Shown: piece after piece, positions 1 to 9,817 of the stretch
How positions within the stretch are numbered: the stretch's first letter is position 1
How the letters are laid out: each line of letters opens with the position of its first letter
Source: Nitrospirota bacterium
GTDB lineage: Bacteria; Nitrospirota; Thermodesulfovibrionia; Thermodesulfovibrionales; Magnetobacteriaceae
DNA length: 35,934 nucleotides
NCBI GenBank assembly: GCA_015233245.1
Contig: JADFYB010000013.1
Coordinates: 1-35,934 of the forward strand
Direction: 5' to 3'
The notes under the pieces: generated by a model
Seen by the model: only the letters and a program-made list of their open reading frames with translations
Database searches by the model: none
What the model was told of the DNA's origin: nothing
Program-made: the position numbers and the translations under genes

Positions 1-76
1 AGATACACGATTTCTTCACAATGGACATATTTTTAACTACCAACATTGCTGATGGGAAGACCCAGATAAGGCATGG

Positions 77-1081
77 GTGGAATATATGGCAGCTTTATTA
101 AAGAAAAAGGATAGACGGGGATTGGATAAAAAATCAGAAGTATTTGGTAAATCCATAAACAAAATAAGAAATGATTATGCAAAAGCATGGTTAAACATCA
201 CTTTGCTTAGTGGCGATGATATTGATGTAAATGGGTTAGTTAAAGGAGTTCAATGGTTGTATAAAATTAACGGTTTGAATATAGATAAAGAAGATATTCA
301 TATAGCCGATGATCCATTGAAGGCAAACGAACTCGCATCTATTTTAGTTAGAAAAAATAAAGATAAAAACAGAAAAAGTGCAATGTGGTATGAAGATTTT
401 AAACAAAAAAATAATATCTATAAGTTTGAGTGTGATTCACTTGTTCAGGATGTTGGATGGGTATCTCATGCTCAGATATTTATAGATAGCAATCTTATTC
501 CTGGAAAATTGGCAGGAGATATTAAAAGTATAATCTCTTATTTAACAACTGGCCCATTTATGGCATTGTTTCTTGATGATTTTGCTATTGTTATTAGAAG
601 GCCTAAAGTTGTTAAACTTAAACCAAATAATAACGACTTTATTATACACGCTGATGAAGATTATGCTGTGGAATGGCGTGGTGGGTATAAGATGTATTTT
701 TTAAACGGTGTCCCTGTACCAAAAGAAATAGCATTAACACCTGCACATAAACTTAACGCTACTCTTGTACTTAAAGAAAATAATGCAACAGTCAGACGTG
801 AGGTACTTAGAAAGGTAGGAGCTGAAAAGTTTCTCAAAGATTTAAAAGGTAAAAAAATAGACACATATCAGATGACAACTGAAAAAGAAGAATTGATATA
901 TGAATTATATAATATAGAGTTACCTGGCATGATGGACCCAATAAAGGCACTGAAGATGAGAAATCCATCCATAGGTGTTTATCACGTTGAGTGTGTTACT
1001 CCAGAAATAAGGACAGTAAAACAAGCACTTGCATGGAGGAATGGAATGGACGTTTATACTGACCCGATAAAAATAACTTAA
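77..1081 (+). CDS. DUF6745-like protein, 5' end possibly degraded
   Basis: Hypothetical cytoplasmic protein of 334 aa with no predicted enzyme role. The C-terminal half (from about residue 195) has the pattern I associate with the DUF6745 family: a W-R-G-G-Y-x-M/L-Y-F-x-N-G-V-x-V-P-x-E segment, then an R-R-E/V-x-L segment, and a final T-x-E-x-R-T-V-x-Q-A-L-A-W-R-N-G block. The GTG at 77 follows AUAAGG (65-70). The same frame stays open and coding-like back to 53 (W-E-D-P-D-K-A-W) and is cut by TGA at 50-52, with an aromatic-rich stretch before it, so the original start may lie off the window and the annotated start may be secondary. ATG at 86 is an alternative. It is followed after 13 bp by the next gene, so the two are likely co-transcribed. 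Confidence 0.7.
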   Translation: MEYMAALLKKKDRRGLDKKSEVFGKSINKIRNDYAKAWLNITLLSGDDIDVNGLVKGVQWLYKINGLNIDKEDIHIADDPLKANELASILVRKNKDKNRKSAMWYEDFKQKNNIYKFECDSLVQDVGWVSHAQIFIDSNLIPGKLAGDIKSIISYLTTGPFMALFLDDFAIVIRRPKVVKLKPNNNDFIIHADEDYAVEWRGGYKMYFLNGVPVPKEIALTPAHKLNATLVLKENNATVRREVLRKVGAEKFLKDLKGKKIDTYQMTTEKEELIYELYNIELPGMMDPIKALKMRNPSIGVYHVECVTPEIRTVKQALAWRNGMDVYTDPIKIT

Positions 1082-1094
1082 TGGAGACAATGAA

Positions 1095-1454
1095 ATGAGA
1101 AATAGGTATTATCAACAAGGAGACGTAGTAGTTAAGCCATGTGCCATTATCCCGGATGGTGCTAAAAGAGTGTCTGTAGATGCCAAAAGACATAAGCTCG
1201 TACTGGCTCGTGGAGAGCATACGGGTATGGGACATGTAATTGAAGAAGATGGTGTCGAGATGTATGAAAGAGATGGTGTTCTTTACTTAAAAGTAAACAG
1301 ACCTACAACCACACTCCGTCATGAAAATGAGGCAGGGAACATGGTAGTTGAAGAGAGCCATGATCCGATGGAAATAACTACAGGTACATACAAGATTGAT
1401 ATCGTAAAAGAATACGACCCGTTTGAGAAAGAGATAAACAATGTATATGATTAA
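1095..1454 (+). CDS. small hypothetical protein, companion of DUF6745-like gene
   Basis: 119-aa soluble protein. It opens with Y-Q-Q-G-D-V-V-V and has a conserved-looking core: H-K-L-V-L-A-R-G-E-H-T-G-M-G-H-V-I around residues 34-50 and T-T-T-L-R-H-E-N-E-A near 72-81. The glycine/histidine pattern suggests a small beta-rich fold. Function is unknown. Genes of this type often lie beside DUF6745 genes, from general familiarity and not checked here. The start is well supported by GGAGA at 1083-1087, eight bases before the ATG and overlapping the end of the upstream gene's neighbourhood. The 13-bp gap implies one operon. Confidence 0.75.
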   Translation: MRNRYYQQGDVVVKPCAIIPDGAKRVSVDAKRHKLVLARGEHTGMGHVIEEDGVEMYERDGVLYLKVNRPTTTLRHENEAGNMVVEESHDPMEITTGTYKIDIVKEYDPFEKEINNVYD

Positions 1455-1501
1455 TTGCAGTGACATACAGATAACTGAGAAGTATATAGGGTGATATCAG
1501 G

Positions 1502-1678
1502 ATGGATATACGAAATAGGATGATAGTAAATGGTGAAGAATATAGTTTTTTCTTTGCTGATACATCATATGAATATACATCTGAGTTAAACATCCATATA
1601 CACCTCATCCATAAGGAATTTGGGATAGGCAAATGCGATGTCCCTTTATCCGCAAGGAATATGAGTTATAATGATTAA
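1502..1678 (+). CDS. 58-aa hypothetical protein
   Basis: Short ORF from ATG 1502 to TAA 1676-1678, with AGGGTG at 1488-1493 as a fair ribosome binding site. The product is rich in aromatic and acidic residues (V-N-G-E-E-Y-S-F-F-F-A-D, then I-H-I-H-L-I-H-K-E-F-G-I-G). It has no membrane segment and no family I recognise. It lies 47 bp after the 119-aa gene on the same strand, so it is probably the third gene of that operon. Confidence 0.55.
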   Translation: MDIRNRMIVNGEEYSFFFADTSYEYTSELNIHIHLIHKEFGIGKCDVPLSARNMSYND

Positions 1679-1738
1679 TGGATTAAATATAAATATTTTT
1701 AAAATAAATAACCGAACCAAAAGTGTGAGGGATTATAA

Positions 1739-2230
1739 ATGCACTTAATAGGAATTATAACACACATTACGAATGTAATAATCTTAATGTATTTTTTATA
1801 CACGACACTACAATTATATTTGAATTGGTTACTTTATGAGAGACAAAAAACAAATATGATAAGGCATGACATTTATACAATATTAGGCATAATGGAATTG
1901 AAACTAACTCAAACTATTATAGACAAAAGATGTGGTAGATATAATTCTACTATAATATATTATTATAGAATGCATTTATATGATTGTATATGGGGTACGA
2001 TAAAAGCAGAGGTCTTATTGATTTGGCTATTATGGACATGGTTTGATGTGGAAATTGTGTCTTTACTAATATCTGGGGTGATGTACTATGGCTTGATGTA
2101 TATATTAATACAATTGAGATGGTGGTATATTTATCATGATATAAGATATGCAGATTTGTACGAATATAAGAACTATAATACATTAACTAACCGGATAAAC
2201 AAAATGTTGTATGGAGACAAGTATAAGTGA
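1739..2230 (+). CDS. hypothetical integral membrane protein
   Basis: 163-aa protein. A hydrophobic segment at about residues 3-31 and a pair at about 88-108 and 110-128 suggest three membrane helices. The sequence is unusually rich in Tyr, Trp, Ile and Leu. The basic C-terminus (Y-K-N-Y-N...N-K-M-L-Y-G-D-K-Y-K) probably stays in the cytoplasm. GAGG at 1727-1730 sits nine bases before the ATG. There is no recognisable family or motif. It lies in the same direction as its neighbours, about 60 bp after the 58-aa gene. Confidence 0.65.
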   Translation: MHLIGIITHITNVIILMYFLYTTLQLYLNWLLYERQKTNMIRHDIYTILGIMELKLTQTIIDKRCGRYNSTIIYYYRMHLYDCIWGTIKAEVLLIWLLWTWFDVEIVSLLISGVMYYGLMYILIQLRWWYIYHDIRYADLYEYKNYNTLTNRINKMLYGDKYK

Positions 2231-2337
2231 TAGAAGTACTGGAGTAGAGAAACAGGAGATAATTACAGGTTTTGAAATAGTGGTTTTGTAAAATACCTTT
2301 ATGGTATAGTATCTTATAACTCAGAGGAGGGATTGAC

Positions 2338-2655
2338 ATGAGAGTATTAATATTCATGATAATACTTTTGGTTGCAACATCGATTTTGGGTTTTGCTGGG
2401 GAGTACGGTAAAGCACAAATCCAACAGCCTAATGCTATGAACTCTCCTGCAATACCATATAATCCTGTAGAGGTAGAACACGAATATTATCAAAATGTCA
2501 TTGAGCCACGAATTCAGCAAATGCATAATAACTTGCGGTTTTATGAATTGGAACAAATAATAGATCAGTTACGAGTAGAGATGAATAACAGACAAACGGT
2601 ACCGGCAAACGGTAAGGAATTTTATGATGTGATTTATGGTAGGACACCGTATTGA
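2338..2655 (+). CDS. small exported hypothetical protein
   Basis: 105-aa protein with an N-terminal Sec-type signal: basic M-R, a hydrophobic core over about residues 3-18, and a likely cleavage after the A-G region near residue 20. There is no lipobox cysteine, so it is probably periplasmic or secreted. The mature part is hydrophilic and helical (E-H-E-Y-Y-Q-N-V-I-E, then L-E-Q-I-I-D-Q-L-R-V-E-M), perhaps a short coiled coil. A strong GAGGAGGG at about 2322-2329 precedes the ATG. Function unknown. Confidence 0.65.
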   Translation: MRVLIFMIILLVATSILGFAGEYGKAQIQQPNAMNSPAIPYNPVEVEHEYYQNVIEPRIQQMHNNLRFYELEQIIDQLRVEMNNRQTVPANGKEFYDVIYGRTPY

Positions 2656-2715
2656 GGCTTTATTGTTATGTGAATAATAATTGCCTATAGAATAGTATGT
2701 GCCAATATAAAATAC

Positions 2716-5700
2716 ATGAATACATTCGAAGAAGAGAATAGAGACGAATATTTGAGGCTTCTAGAAGAGGCTAACTTCTATTATTATTTTCTTGAAGTAA
2801 AACCATTCGAACTTAGGAACCGGCTACCCTTTTATGCACCAGCTTTAACTACAATTTATGAGCATGTATTGAACAATGACTTAAATAATTTAAGAATACT
2901 CTTGGATAGCATAAATGATTTATCTATATATGAGTACGTGGACGATATTAGTATATTTAATGCTGAATATGACGAAATTTGCCATTTCTTAATAATATAC
3001 GATTTATCAAGGTCTTTGATTATAGCAACATATAGAGGCGATACAGAAATGGCATATTTACTAATTAAGAAAGGGGCATACTTACATCTTTATAATTTAT
3101 ACATTGATAGTGAAAATTTTGAGGGCTATAAACCAATACATTTAGCAGCGGCTAATGGTAATATTGACTTAATTATGCTACTTCTGAAACACGGGGCAGA
3201 TGTTAATGATTATACGATGTGGGCTGATCTAACTCCATTGATTTGTTCCGTTTTATTTGAGCAAACCACTGTGGTAGAGTATTTATTAACTCAGGGCGCT
3301 GACACTGAGGTTGTAGATGACCAAGGAGCAACTGCCTTAGTATATGCAGTGGAAAACGGTAGGTATGACATCGTAAAATCTTTATTAGAAAATAATGCAA
3401 ATGTTAATTTTCATACTAATTACGCTGACTATCTAGGTTATACACCCTTAATGATAGCAGTAGAAAAAAACAAAAATGAATTAGTTTTACTTTTACTTGA
3501 ATATGGAGCAGATATTACTGCAAAAAGAGAAGGGGATGATACAACTGTTTTCGATATTGCAGAAAATAACCATTATAGTGATATCTTACAATTATTAATA
3601 GAGCATGCCAGTATTACGAAAAAGGAATACTGTAACCAAGTAGAAAAACCATTTGATGAAATAAATAGTAAAGAACCGTCAGAATATGATGTTTGTAATG
3701 AACAAACTAAAACCTTTGTTACTAAAGAAATTATAGACCTTAATCAAAAATATATTAATAGTGTAAAGCAATGTAATACATTACAATCTAAAGAAAAAGA
3801 AACAAACAATACAATAGAAAACAACAAGGAATCAACAGCAATAAAAGTATTAAACAATCTCCGTACAAAGTTAGTTGACATGACAAATAAGAATAAACTT
3901 ATTAACTATAAACAATCTAAGACAAGAACTATTTATATTGTTGACGAGCTACCAGATGAGGTATTTAGGATTTTAGTTGAAGAAAAGAAACCCATGCAAT
4001 TCAAAGCAATCATTAAAAATAACTCTGAATTGCTTGATATCAAAATGAATACTCATGAACAAGATGTATTGTTTTCCCATGATTCAGAATTAGAACTTCC
4101 AGAACCGGAGTTAATTGTTCATAAAAAACATAAGGATAGTTTTCTCCAGACAAATCTTCAATCAGATTCATTGGAAAATAAATGTAAAAAATTAAAACAG
4201 TATTCCCAGACCGCTAGTGAAGAGACAGGTTGTAACCTTCTTTATCTTGTGATTGGTTTTCTTAATTGGTATGAAGATGATTCATCATCTGTCCCATTTT
4301 CTGCACCATTAATACTTGTCCCTGTTAAAATTGATAGAGTTCTTGATAGAAGCTATGGGTTTACGTATTCCCTTTCATATACTGGTGAGGATATTGAAAC
4401 AAACATTTCACTATCTGAAAGATTAAAACAAGATTTCAATATATCTTTGCCGGAAATTGAAGCTGATATCTATCCCGAGGAATACTTTATACATGTAAAA
4501 ACAATTGTACAAACTAAAAAGCGCTGGATTATAGAGAGGAAAATAACCATTGATTTGTTTAGTTTTTCAAAACAATTTATTTATAAAGATCTTGATACGA
4601 AAACCTGGCCAGAAGGAACAAAAATAACAGACAATCAAAATATAATTAAAATACTTACAGGAGTTGAGAATCCAAATCCTCATATTGCATTTAACTATGA
4701 TAAAGATTACGATATAGATAATAAGTCAGATCATTTTTTACTACCCCTCGTAAAAGATGCAGATAATTCACAGTTTTCTGCCATTATAGACGCCATAGAA
4801 GGTAAAGATTTTGTTATAGAAGGACCACCAGGTACCGGTAAATCGCAAACAATTACAAACATAATTGCTTCACTTTTGTCCTATGGGAAGACAGTTCTTT
4901 TTGTTTCAGAGAAAATGGCTGCACTTGATGTGGTAAAAAATCGCCTTGGGGAGGTTTGTCTTGAACAGTTTTGCTTAGAACTCCATAGCAACAATAAGGG
5001 AAAAGACGCTGTTTATAACGAGTTGAGAAAAAGAATCAATTATTCTTTTGAGGATGTAAATACGAATAATACAATATCTAACCATTTGGTAAATTTGAAG
5101 GATAAATTAAGAGATTATTGCAATCTCATTAACACCCCTGTTTCTAAAAATGGGGAAACTATACATCAGATCATATGGAGGTACGAAAGTTATATAGATA
5201 AAATTAATGGGAAACCTTCATTAAACATCAAAAATGCCCTCAATCTTACTGACTTGGATGTTGAAGCATATAAGATTGACATTAATAAATATGTTAACCT
5301 TTCTAAAGAAATTCATGCTCCGGTGCGGCAAGCGTGGTTAGGTTATATCCCTAATTCTATAAAACCAGATGATAGCAGCATAATTGCGAAAGTTATTGAA
5401 AAACTTAATGATGCACTTGCCAAATACGGCAACATATCATATCCTGATAACGATACCGTAATGATGTATTTCAAAAGATTTATGCTTATGGCAGAAATAA
5501 ATGAGAATATATTGACACCCATCCCTAAGCCGTTTTACCCTCTGATTGCTAAAAGATTTCTTATAGAAGAAAACGTTGATATAATTAATAATTTGCACAA
5601 AATGGCAAATGAATTCCATAGTTGTTTGCATATTATTAGAGAGGTATTTCCAAATACAAAGTCTTTATCCGAGAAGGATATAAATATAATCAAAAATACA

Positions 5701-8700
5701 CTAATCAAATGTGATGAAATGGGATGCACAGGACTTAGAGTTGAAGATATTTTATTACGTATTAAGAATATAGAGTCTATAATAATTGAAATTGAAAAAA
5801 TCATTGTATTTATTAAAGACCCTTTGTTTAATAATCTGGTATGTCATAATTCAACATTTTACTTCGGCGATATCCAACGTATAATTTCATTATATCAAAT
5901 ATTGGAGGAGATGCCATCTAATATTAAGCTTTATGGTAGTGAGAACTATATCATATCTGATGTATACAAAGTATTAGCAAATGCAAAAAGTCAATACCTA
6001 AAACTGAGAACAGACAAGGAGGAATTCAGTAAGATTTTTGTTTTTTCAGAAATACCTTCGCCATCTGAAATTCGATATCTTGCTAATGTAATTTATGAAA
6101 AATGTGATAAAATGTTTTCTTTTTTATCTTCTGAGTTTAAAAACGCTAAAAGCAGAGTAACATCCTTTTTAAAAGTTCCTGTGAAAATAGAGGCCTCCTT
6201 TGTTTCGCAGCTTTATAGTATTGCTGAACTTTCTGAGAATATTACATTTTATCAGAACGAAGAGGTAAATATTAAGATGTTAGGTGATTTGTTCAAAGGA
6301 CTAAACACTGATTGGGAAACTCTTGAAGCGCATATTTACTGGTCCAATAGGATTAAAACCCTTGTTGAATCTGAAGATAAGGCAATATTGATAATTAAAA
6401 ACCTCTCGCAAATGCATAAAATACTAATAGAAGCCTGCCCTGGCATAATTGTTTCCTTACAACAATTAAAGATTAATATTGATAGTTTAGGTATTCCTAT
6501 TGATAGATATAAATCTTTTTCAGAGTTGTTGAAAGAACTAAACAAACGGCTATCATCTCTTAAAGAGATTGAAATCAACATATCAGCTTATACAGGTAGT
6601 AGGAATATAACAATAAGAGATATACAATGCGGCTACGACAAGGTTGAATTTGCAATGGAAATAAGTAAAAAAATTAAAAAAAATGAGGCTGTCTATAAAG
6701 AAATTCTTGGAGCTGAATATAAAGCTACTAATACAGATACAAAAATATTTGTAAATCTTTCTAATTGGGTTCAAGCTCTTAAGCATCAGGGAAACATACC
6801 ACTGGAGATTATTTGTTGGTTATTTGTGAGTGATTTAAATATTTCTTACGAACTTTTGCACAGATACATTATTGAATCAAAAAGTATTGCTACACTTTGT
6901 CAGAATCTATTTGAAACTTTAAATAAACACGGTGAGTTAGACATAACTAAGTTTTTAGGTTGCGATATTACAAATATTACATCTTCCGAATTTCATAAAA
7001 AAATCATTTTATGTATAGAAAACGCTGAGTATCTTTCGTTACTTTCTCAGTATTATAAACATCTAGAAATCCCCTGGCTTACTGAGATTATTCAGAACAT
7101 TGAAAATGGTTGCTTGTTGGCAGAAGAAACGGAGATGTGGTTTTTAGGAAATATATATAAATGTAAAATAAATGAATTATTGGATGTAAATAAGGATATT
7201 ATAAATTTTGTGAGAACTGAGCATGAATCTGTACGCACCAATTTCATTGAAATAGATAAGGCAAAGATCGGGAATGAGGGTTATAATATAGCCATGAGAG
7301 TGCTAAAAAAGACTATTCCGGTAGGTAATAGCTCTGGGCCGGTACATGATTATACTGAATTATCTCTAATAAAACATGAAATAAATAAGCAAAAACGGCA
7401 TATCACAATACGAAAATTAATTAAAAGTGCTATGGATGCACTATTATCACTTAAACCTTGCTTTATGATGAGTCCTCTTACTATTTCCCAGTATCTACCA
7501 AAAGCTAAATTGTTTGATGTATTAATTATGGATGAAGCCTCACAAGTAAAGATAGAAGATGCCCTTGGTGCTATTGCTCGTGCAAAACAGATAATTATTG
7601 TAGGGGATCCTAAGCAGTTACCTCCAACATCTTTTTTTGACAGCATTAATATAGATGAGGACGACGATAATGAAGATAGATTTGCTGCAGAATATTCTTC
7701 ATCCATACTGGAGTATTTAATGGAGACTTACACATTGAAACAATTGCGGTGGCACTATCGTTCATATCACGAATCACTTATTGCTTTTTCAAATAATAAG
7801 TTTTATGATGATAATCTTGTAATCTTTCCTTCACCAAAAAGAAATCCCAGTGAATATGGTATAACAAGCAGGTATATTGAAGGGGCTGAGTACCTTAATG
7901 GAGTAAATATAATAGAAGCACAGGCAGTAGCAAATGCTATAATAGAACATTATCGTAAAGATAAAGAATTAACACTTGGAGTGGTAACGTTTAATGCTAA
8001 ACAGCGAGATACTATTAAAGATTTAATAGATACAAACAGACGATCTGATGTAAGTATAGATAATATATTCTCTAAAATGGAGCATAATTCATTCTCTTTT
8101 TTCATAAAGAATCTTGAAAATGTACAGGGTGACGAACGTGATGTGATTTTCATTTCTACAACATTTGGTCCTGATCCAAATACTAAAAAGGTTTTTCAAC
8201 GATTCGGTCCAATTAATACTGATGACGGATGGAGACGATTGAATGTTCTTGCTACTCGTGCGCGAAAAAAAATTATAGTATTTACATCGTTACATCCAGA
8301 AGATATTATTATAGGACCAAAATCAAGCAGAGGGTTGATAGCATTTAAAGATTATCTTAAATATTCTTGTACAGGTATTATATCTGATGTTGGAAGTGTC
8401 ACGTCAAAAACATATGAAAGTGAATTTGAAGCATCAGTAGCAAAAATTCTACATGATAACGGTTATAAAACCATACCGCAGGTAGGTGTTGCAGGTTATA
8501 GGATAGATTTAGGTGTACTCCATCCTCAAAATGAAGGTGAATATTTACTTGGCATTGAATGTGACGGTGCAACATATCACAGAGGTAAATGTGTTAGAGA
8601 TCGTGATAGGCTAAGGCAGGAAATTTTAGAAAATAAAGGATGGAATATTCATCGTATATGGTCTTTAGACTGGTATTTAAATAGAAAAAATGAAATACAA

Positions 8701-8745
8701 AGGTTATTAAATGTTATAGAGAAACTAAGTGCATCCAGTGAGTGA
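2716..8745 (+). CDS. ankyrin-repeat/DUF4011/SF1 helicase/Vsr-like endonuclease fusion, probable phage defence
   Basis: A 2009-aa multidomain protein. Residues about 95-300 form five or six ankyrin repeats (for example P-I-H-L-A-A-A-N-G-N at 140-149). A DUF4011-type domain begins near 376 (L-R-T-K-L-V-D-M-T-N-K-N-K-L-I-N-Y). The helicase is superfamily I: Walker A G-P-P-G-T-G-K-S at about 703-710, then a long helical insert, D-E-A-S at 1606-1609, G-D-P-K-Q-L-P-P at 1630-1637, W-H-Y-R-S, and N-V-Q-G-D-E-R-D. The C-terminus (about 1900-2005) is an MTES_1575/Vsr-like nuclease with D1931 and E1948-C-D-G. DUF4011 helicase-nucleases are a known class of large single-gene defence proteins; an ankyrin N-terminus in place of other sensors is unusual. 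The ATG has only a weak ribosome binding site. I infer the biological role and do not see it directly. Confidence 0.85.
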   Translation: MNTFEEENRDEYLRLLEEANFYYYFLEVKPFELRNRLPFYAPALTTIYEHVLNNDLNNLRILLDSINDLSIYEYVDDISIFNAEYDEICHFLIIYDLSRSLIIATYRGDTEMAYLLIKKGAYLHLYNLYIDSENFEGYKPIHLAAANGNIDLIMLLLKHGADVNDYTMWADLTPLICSVLFEQTTVVEYLLTQGADTEVVDDQGATALVYAVENGRYDIVKSLLENNANVNFHTNYADYLGYTPLMIAVEKNKNELVLLLLEYGADITAKREGDDTTVFDIAENNHYSDILQLLIEHASITKKEYCNQVEKPFDEINSKEPSEYDVCNEQTKTFVTKEIIDLNQKYINSVKQCNTLQSKEKETNNTIENNKESTAIKVLNNLRTKLVDMTNKNKLINYKQSKTRTIYIVDELPDEVFRILVEEKKPMQFKAIIKNNSELLDIKMNTHEQDVLFSHDSELELPEPELIVHKKHKDSFLQTNLQSDSLENKCKKLKQYSQTASEETGCNLLYLVIGFLNWYEDDSSSVPFSAPLILVPVKIDRVLDRSYGFTYSLSYTGEDIETNISLSERLKQDFNISLPEIEADIYPEEYFIHVKTIVQTKKRWIIERKITIDLFSFSKQFIYKDLDTKTWPEGTKITDNQNIIKILTGVENPNPHIAFNYDKDYDIDNKSDHFLLPLVKDADNSQFSAIIDAIEGKDFVIEGPPGTGKSQTITNIIASLLSYGKTVLFVSEKMAALDVVKNRLGEVCLEQFCLELHSNNKGKDAVYNELRKRINYSFEDVNTNNTISNHLVNLKDKLRDYCNLINTPVSKNGETIHQIIWRYESYIDKINGKPSLNIKNALNLTDLDVEAYKIDINKYVNLSKEIHAPVRQAWLGYIPNSIKPDDSSIIAKVIEKLNDALAKYGNISYPDNDTVMMYFKRFMLMAEINENILTPIPKPFYPLIAKRFLIEENVDIINNLHKMANEFHSCLHIIREVFPNTKSLSEKDINIIKNTLIKCDEMGCTGLRVEDILLRIKNIESIIIEIEKIIVFIKDPLFNNLVCHNSTFYFGDIQRIISLYQILEEMPSNIKLYGSENYIISDVYKVLANAKSQYLKLRTDKEEFSKIFVFSEIPSPSEIRYLANVIYEKCDKMFSFLSSEFKNAKSRVTSFLKVPVKIEASFVSQLYSIAELSENITFYQNEEVNIKMLGDLFKGLNTDWETLEAHIYWSNRIKTLVESEDKAILIIKNLSQMHKILIEACPGIIVSLQQLKINIDSLGIPIDRYKSFSELLKELNKRLSSLKEIEINISAYTGSRNITIRDIQCGYDKVEFAMEISKKIKKNEAVYKEILGAEYKATNTDTKIFVNLSNWVQALKHQGNIPLEIICWLFVSDLNISYELLHRYIIESKSIATLCQNLFETLNKHGELDITKFLGCDITNITSSEFHKKIILCIENAEYLSLLSQYYKHLEIPWLTEIIQNIENGCLLAEETEMWFLGNIYKCKINELLDVNKDIINFVRTEHESVRTNFIEIDKAKIGNEGYNIAMRVLKKTIPVGNSSGPVHDYTELSLIKHEINKQKRHITIRKLIKSAMDALLSLKPCFMMSPLTISQYLPKAKLFDVLIMDEASQVKIEDALGAIARAKQIIIVGDPKQLPPTSFFDSINIDEDDDNEDRFAAEYSSSILEYLMETYTLKQLRWHYRSYHESLIAFSNNKFYDDNLVIFPSPKRNPSEYGITSRYIEGAEYLNGVNIIEAQAVANAIIEHYRKDKELTLGVVTFNAKQRDTIKDLIDTNRRSDVSIDNIFSKMEHNSFSFFIKNLENVQGDERDVIFISTTFGPDPNTKKVFQRFGPINTDDGWRRLNVLATRARKKIIVFTSLHPEDIIIGPKSSRGLIAFKDYLKYSCTGIISDVGSVTSKTYESEFEASVAKILHDNGYKTIPQVGVAGYRIDLGVLHPQNEGEYLLGIECDGATYHRGKCVRDRDRLRQEILENKGWNIHRIWSLDWYLNRKNEIQRLLNVIEKLSASSE

Positions 8746-8773
8746 GATATAAACTATAATTGAGAGGTGACTT

Positions 8774-9412
8774 ATGAAATTTCCCGGTTCTGCTAGAAGA
8801 TTAGAAAAAAGAATATAGAAATACGGTACAAGAGTTTCTTATAGGCCATATGCAAGGAAACAAGATAATCCTCCAAACTATAACAAACGTTCTAGTAGTT
8901 AATCTACCAATTCCAAAGGTTCTCGAAATATGAGTGATACATCAGGTGGTAGTTACTATGGTAATTCAGGCAGTGGTAGTTCATATATACGTCATGAAAC
9001 TGAAACTGACATAGAAGTTGCAGCAATTGATGATATTTCAAAGGATATTGAATTAAATGATTGGGATTATACGCTATATTACAAGCGAGGTTATTTCTAT
9101 TATCAGAAACAAGATTACGATAATGCTATTAGAGATTTCAACACAAGTATTGAGATAAATCCGAATTGTACTGATGCTGATGCAATGCTTAAACGTTGTA
9201 ATCATCATTTAAAAGTAAGACGCAACGAAATAGATGATTATAATGATAAATGGGATATGCAAAAGACTATGATGATATATATGGTAGTTAGTTTTTGTAT
9301 TGGTGCATTTTTGTTGGTGAGCTCACATTATGAAGGTTTCTTTGCATTTATTGGTTCTTTTGTTTGTCTTATTGATATAATTATAATCGTTGTGTTCTGT
9401 CTATTTAGCTGA
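8774..9412 (+). pseudogene. TPR membrane protein gene interrupted by two in-frame stops
   Basis: An ATG at 8774 with GAGAGGTG upstream opens a frame that is stopped by TAG at 8816-8818 and TAA at 8900-8902. It then runs open in the same frame through an ATG at 8930 to 9412. The downstream part alone encodes 160 aa: a Gly/Ser-rich start, one TPR at about residues 40-75 (Y-Y-K-R-G-Y-F-Y-Y-Q-K-Q-D-Y-D-N-A-I), and two membrane helices at about 113-133 and 137-158. The leading part is basic and coding-like (S-A-R-R-L-E-K-R-I...K-Y-G-T-R-V-S-Y-R-P-Y). Either the gene has decayed by point mutation, or 8930 is a working internal start (AAAGG at 8915-8919, ten bases upstream). Confidence 0.6.
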
Positions 9413-9430
9413 CCGATGGATACAGATGAT

Positions 9431-9678
9431 ATGACTAATAAAATATTTTTACTTTATAGAAAAAGGTGATAAATTCTACGAACGAGGTAATTACACAGAA
9501 GCCATCACTATGTACAATGAAGCCAAAAAAAATGAATGGAAAATGTGCTGTAGCATATTATAAACGATCGTTCGCTTATAAGAAACAGAACTTTTTGGAA
9601 GATGACCAAGAGCATAAAAAGGCAATAAGTATTGACCCTAATGTTAAAGTTAATGCCAGTTTAAAAAAATGCATATAG
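9431..9678 (+). pseudogene. frameshifted TPR gene remnant
   Basis: Two frames together read as one TPR protein. In one frame, 9456-9530 gives E-K-G-D-K-F-Y-E-R-G-N-Y-T-E-A-I-T-M-Y-N-E-A, the first TPR helix pair. This frame dies shortly after a run of eight A at 9525-9532. From there the frame continued to 9678 carries on with A-V-A-Y-Y-K-R-S-F-A-Y and S-I-D-P-N-V. A 70-aa ORF from GTG 9466 exists, but its first half is out of frame with the repeat, so it is unlikely to be a real gene. The remnant resembles the TPR part of the preceding gene, which suggests an old duplication. Confidence 0.55.
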
Positions 9679-9724
9679 GCACTTACCCGTTAGTTTTGTT
9701 TATAGTTTAAGGTAAGCGTTTAGT

Positions 9725-9742
9725 AAACCCCACCGGTTTTTT
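9725..9742 (+). terminator. possible intrinsic terminator
   Basis: AAACC (9725-9729), a five-base loop CCACC, then GGTTT (9735-9739) running into a T tract up to 9742. The stem is short but the T run is good. It would close the TPR region before the sigma factor gene. Confidence 0.4.
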
Positions 9743-9817
9743 AGAGCAGAGCTTTTCGATAGATGAAATATCAGTTAATAATTTGATACAATTAGATTGG
9801 ACAATTGAAGAAGACAT

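Noticed and set aside
50..52. TGA before the first gene as possible recoded codon
   Set aside because: TGA ends other intact genes here (for example at 2230, 8745, 10480), so a general reassignment is excluded.
2272..2310. Possible sigma-70 promoter before the exported small protein
   Set aside because: TATAGT is present, but the candidate -35 boxes are spaced 13 or 27 bases away.
7350..7706. Minus-strand 118-aa ORF opposite the helicase motif region
   Set aside because: It is an antisense shadow of the D-E-A-S/G-D-P-K-Q region with no start signal.
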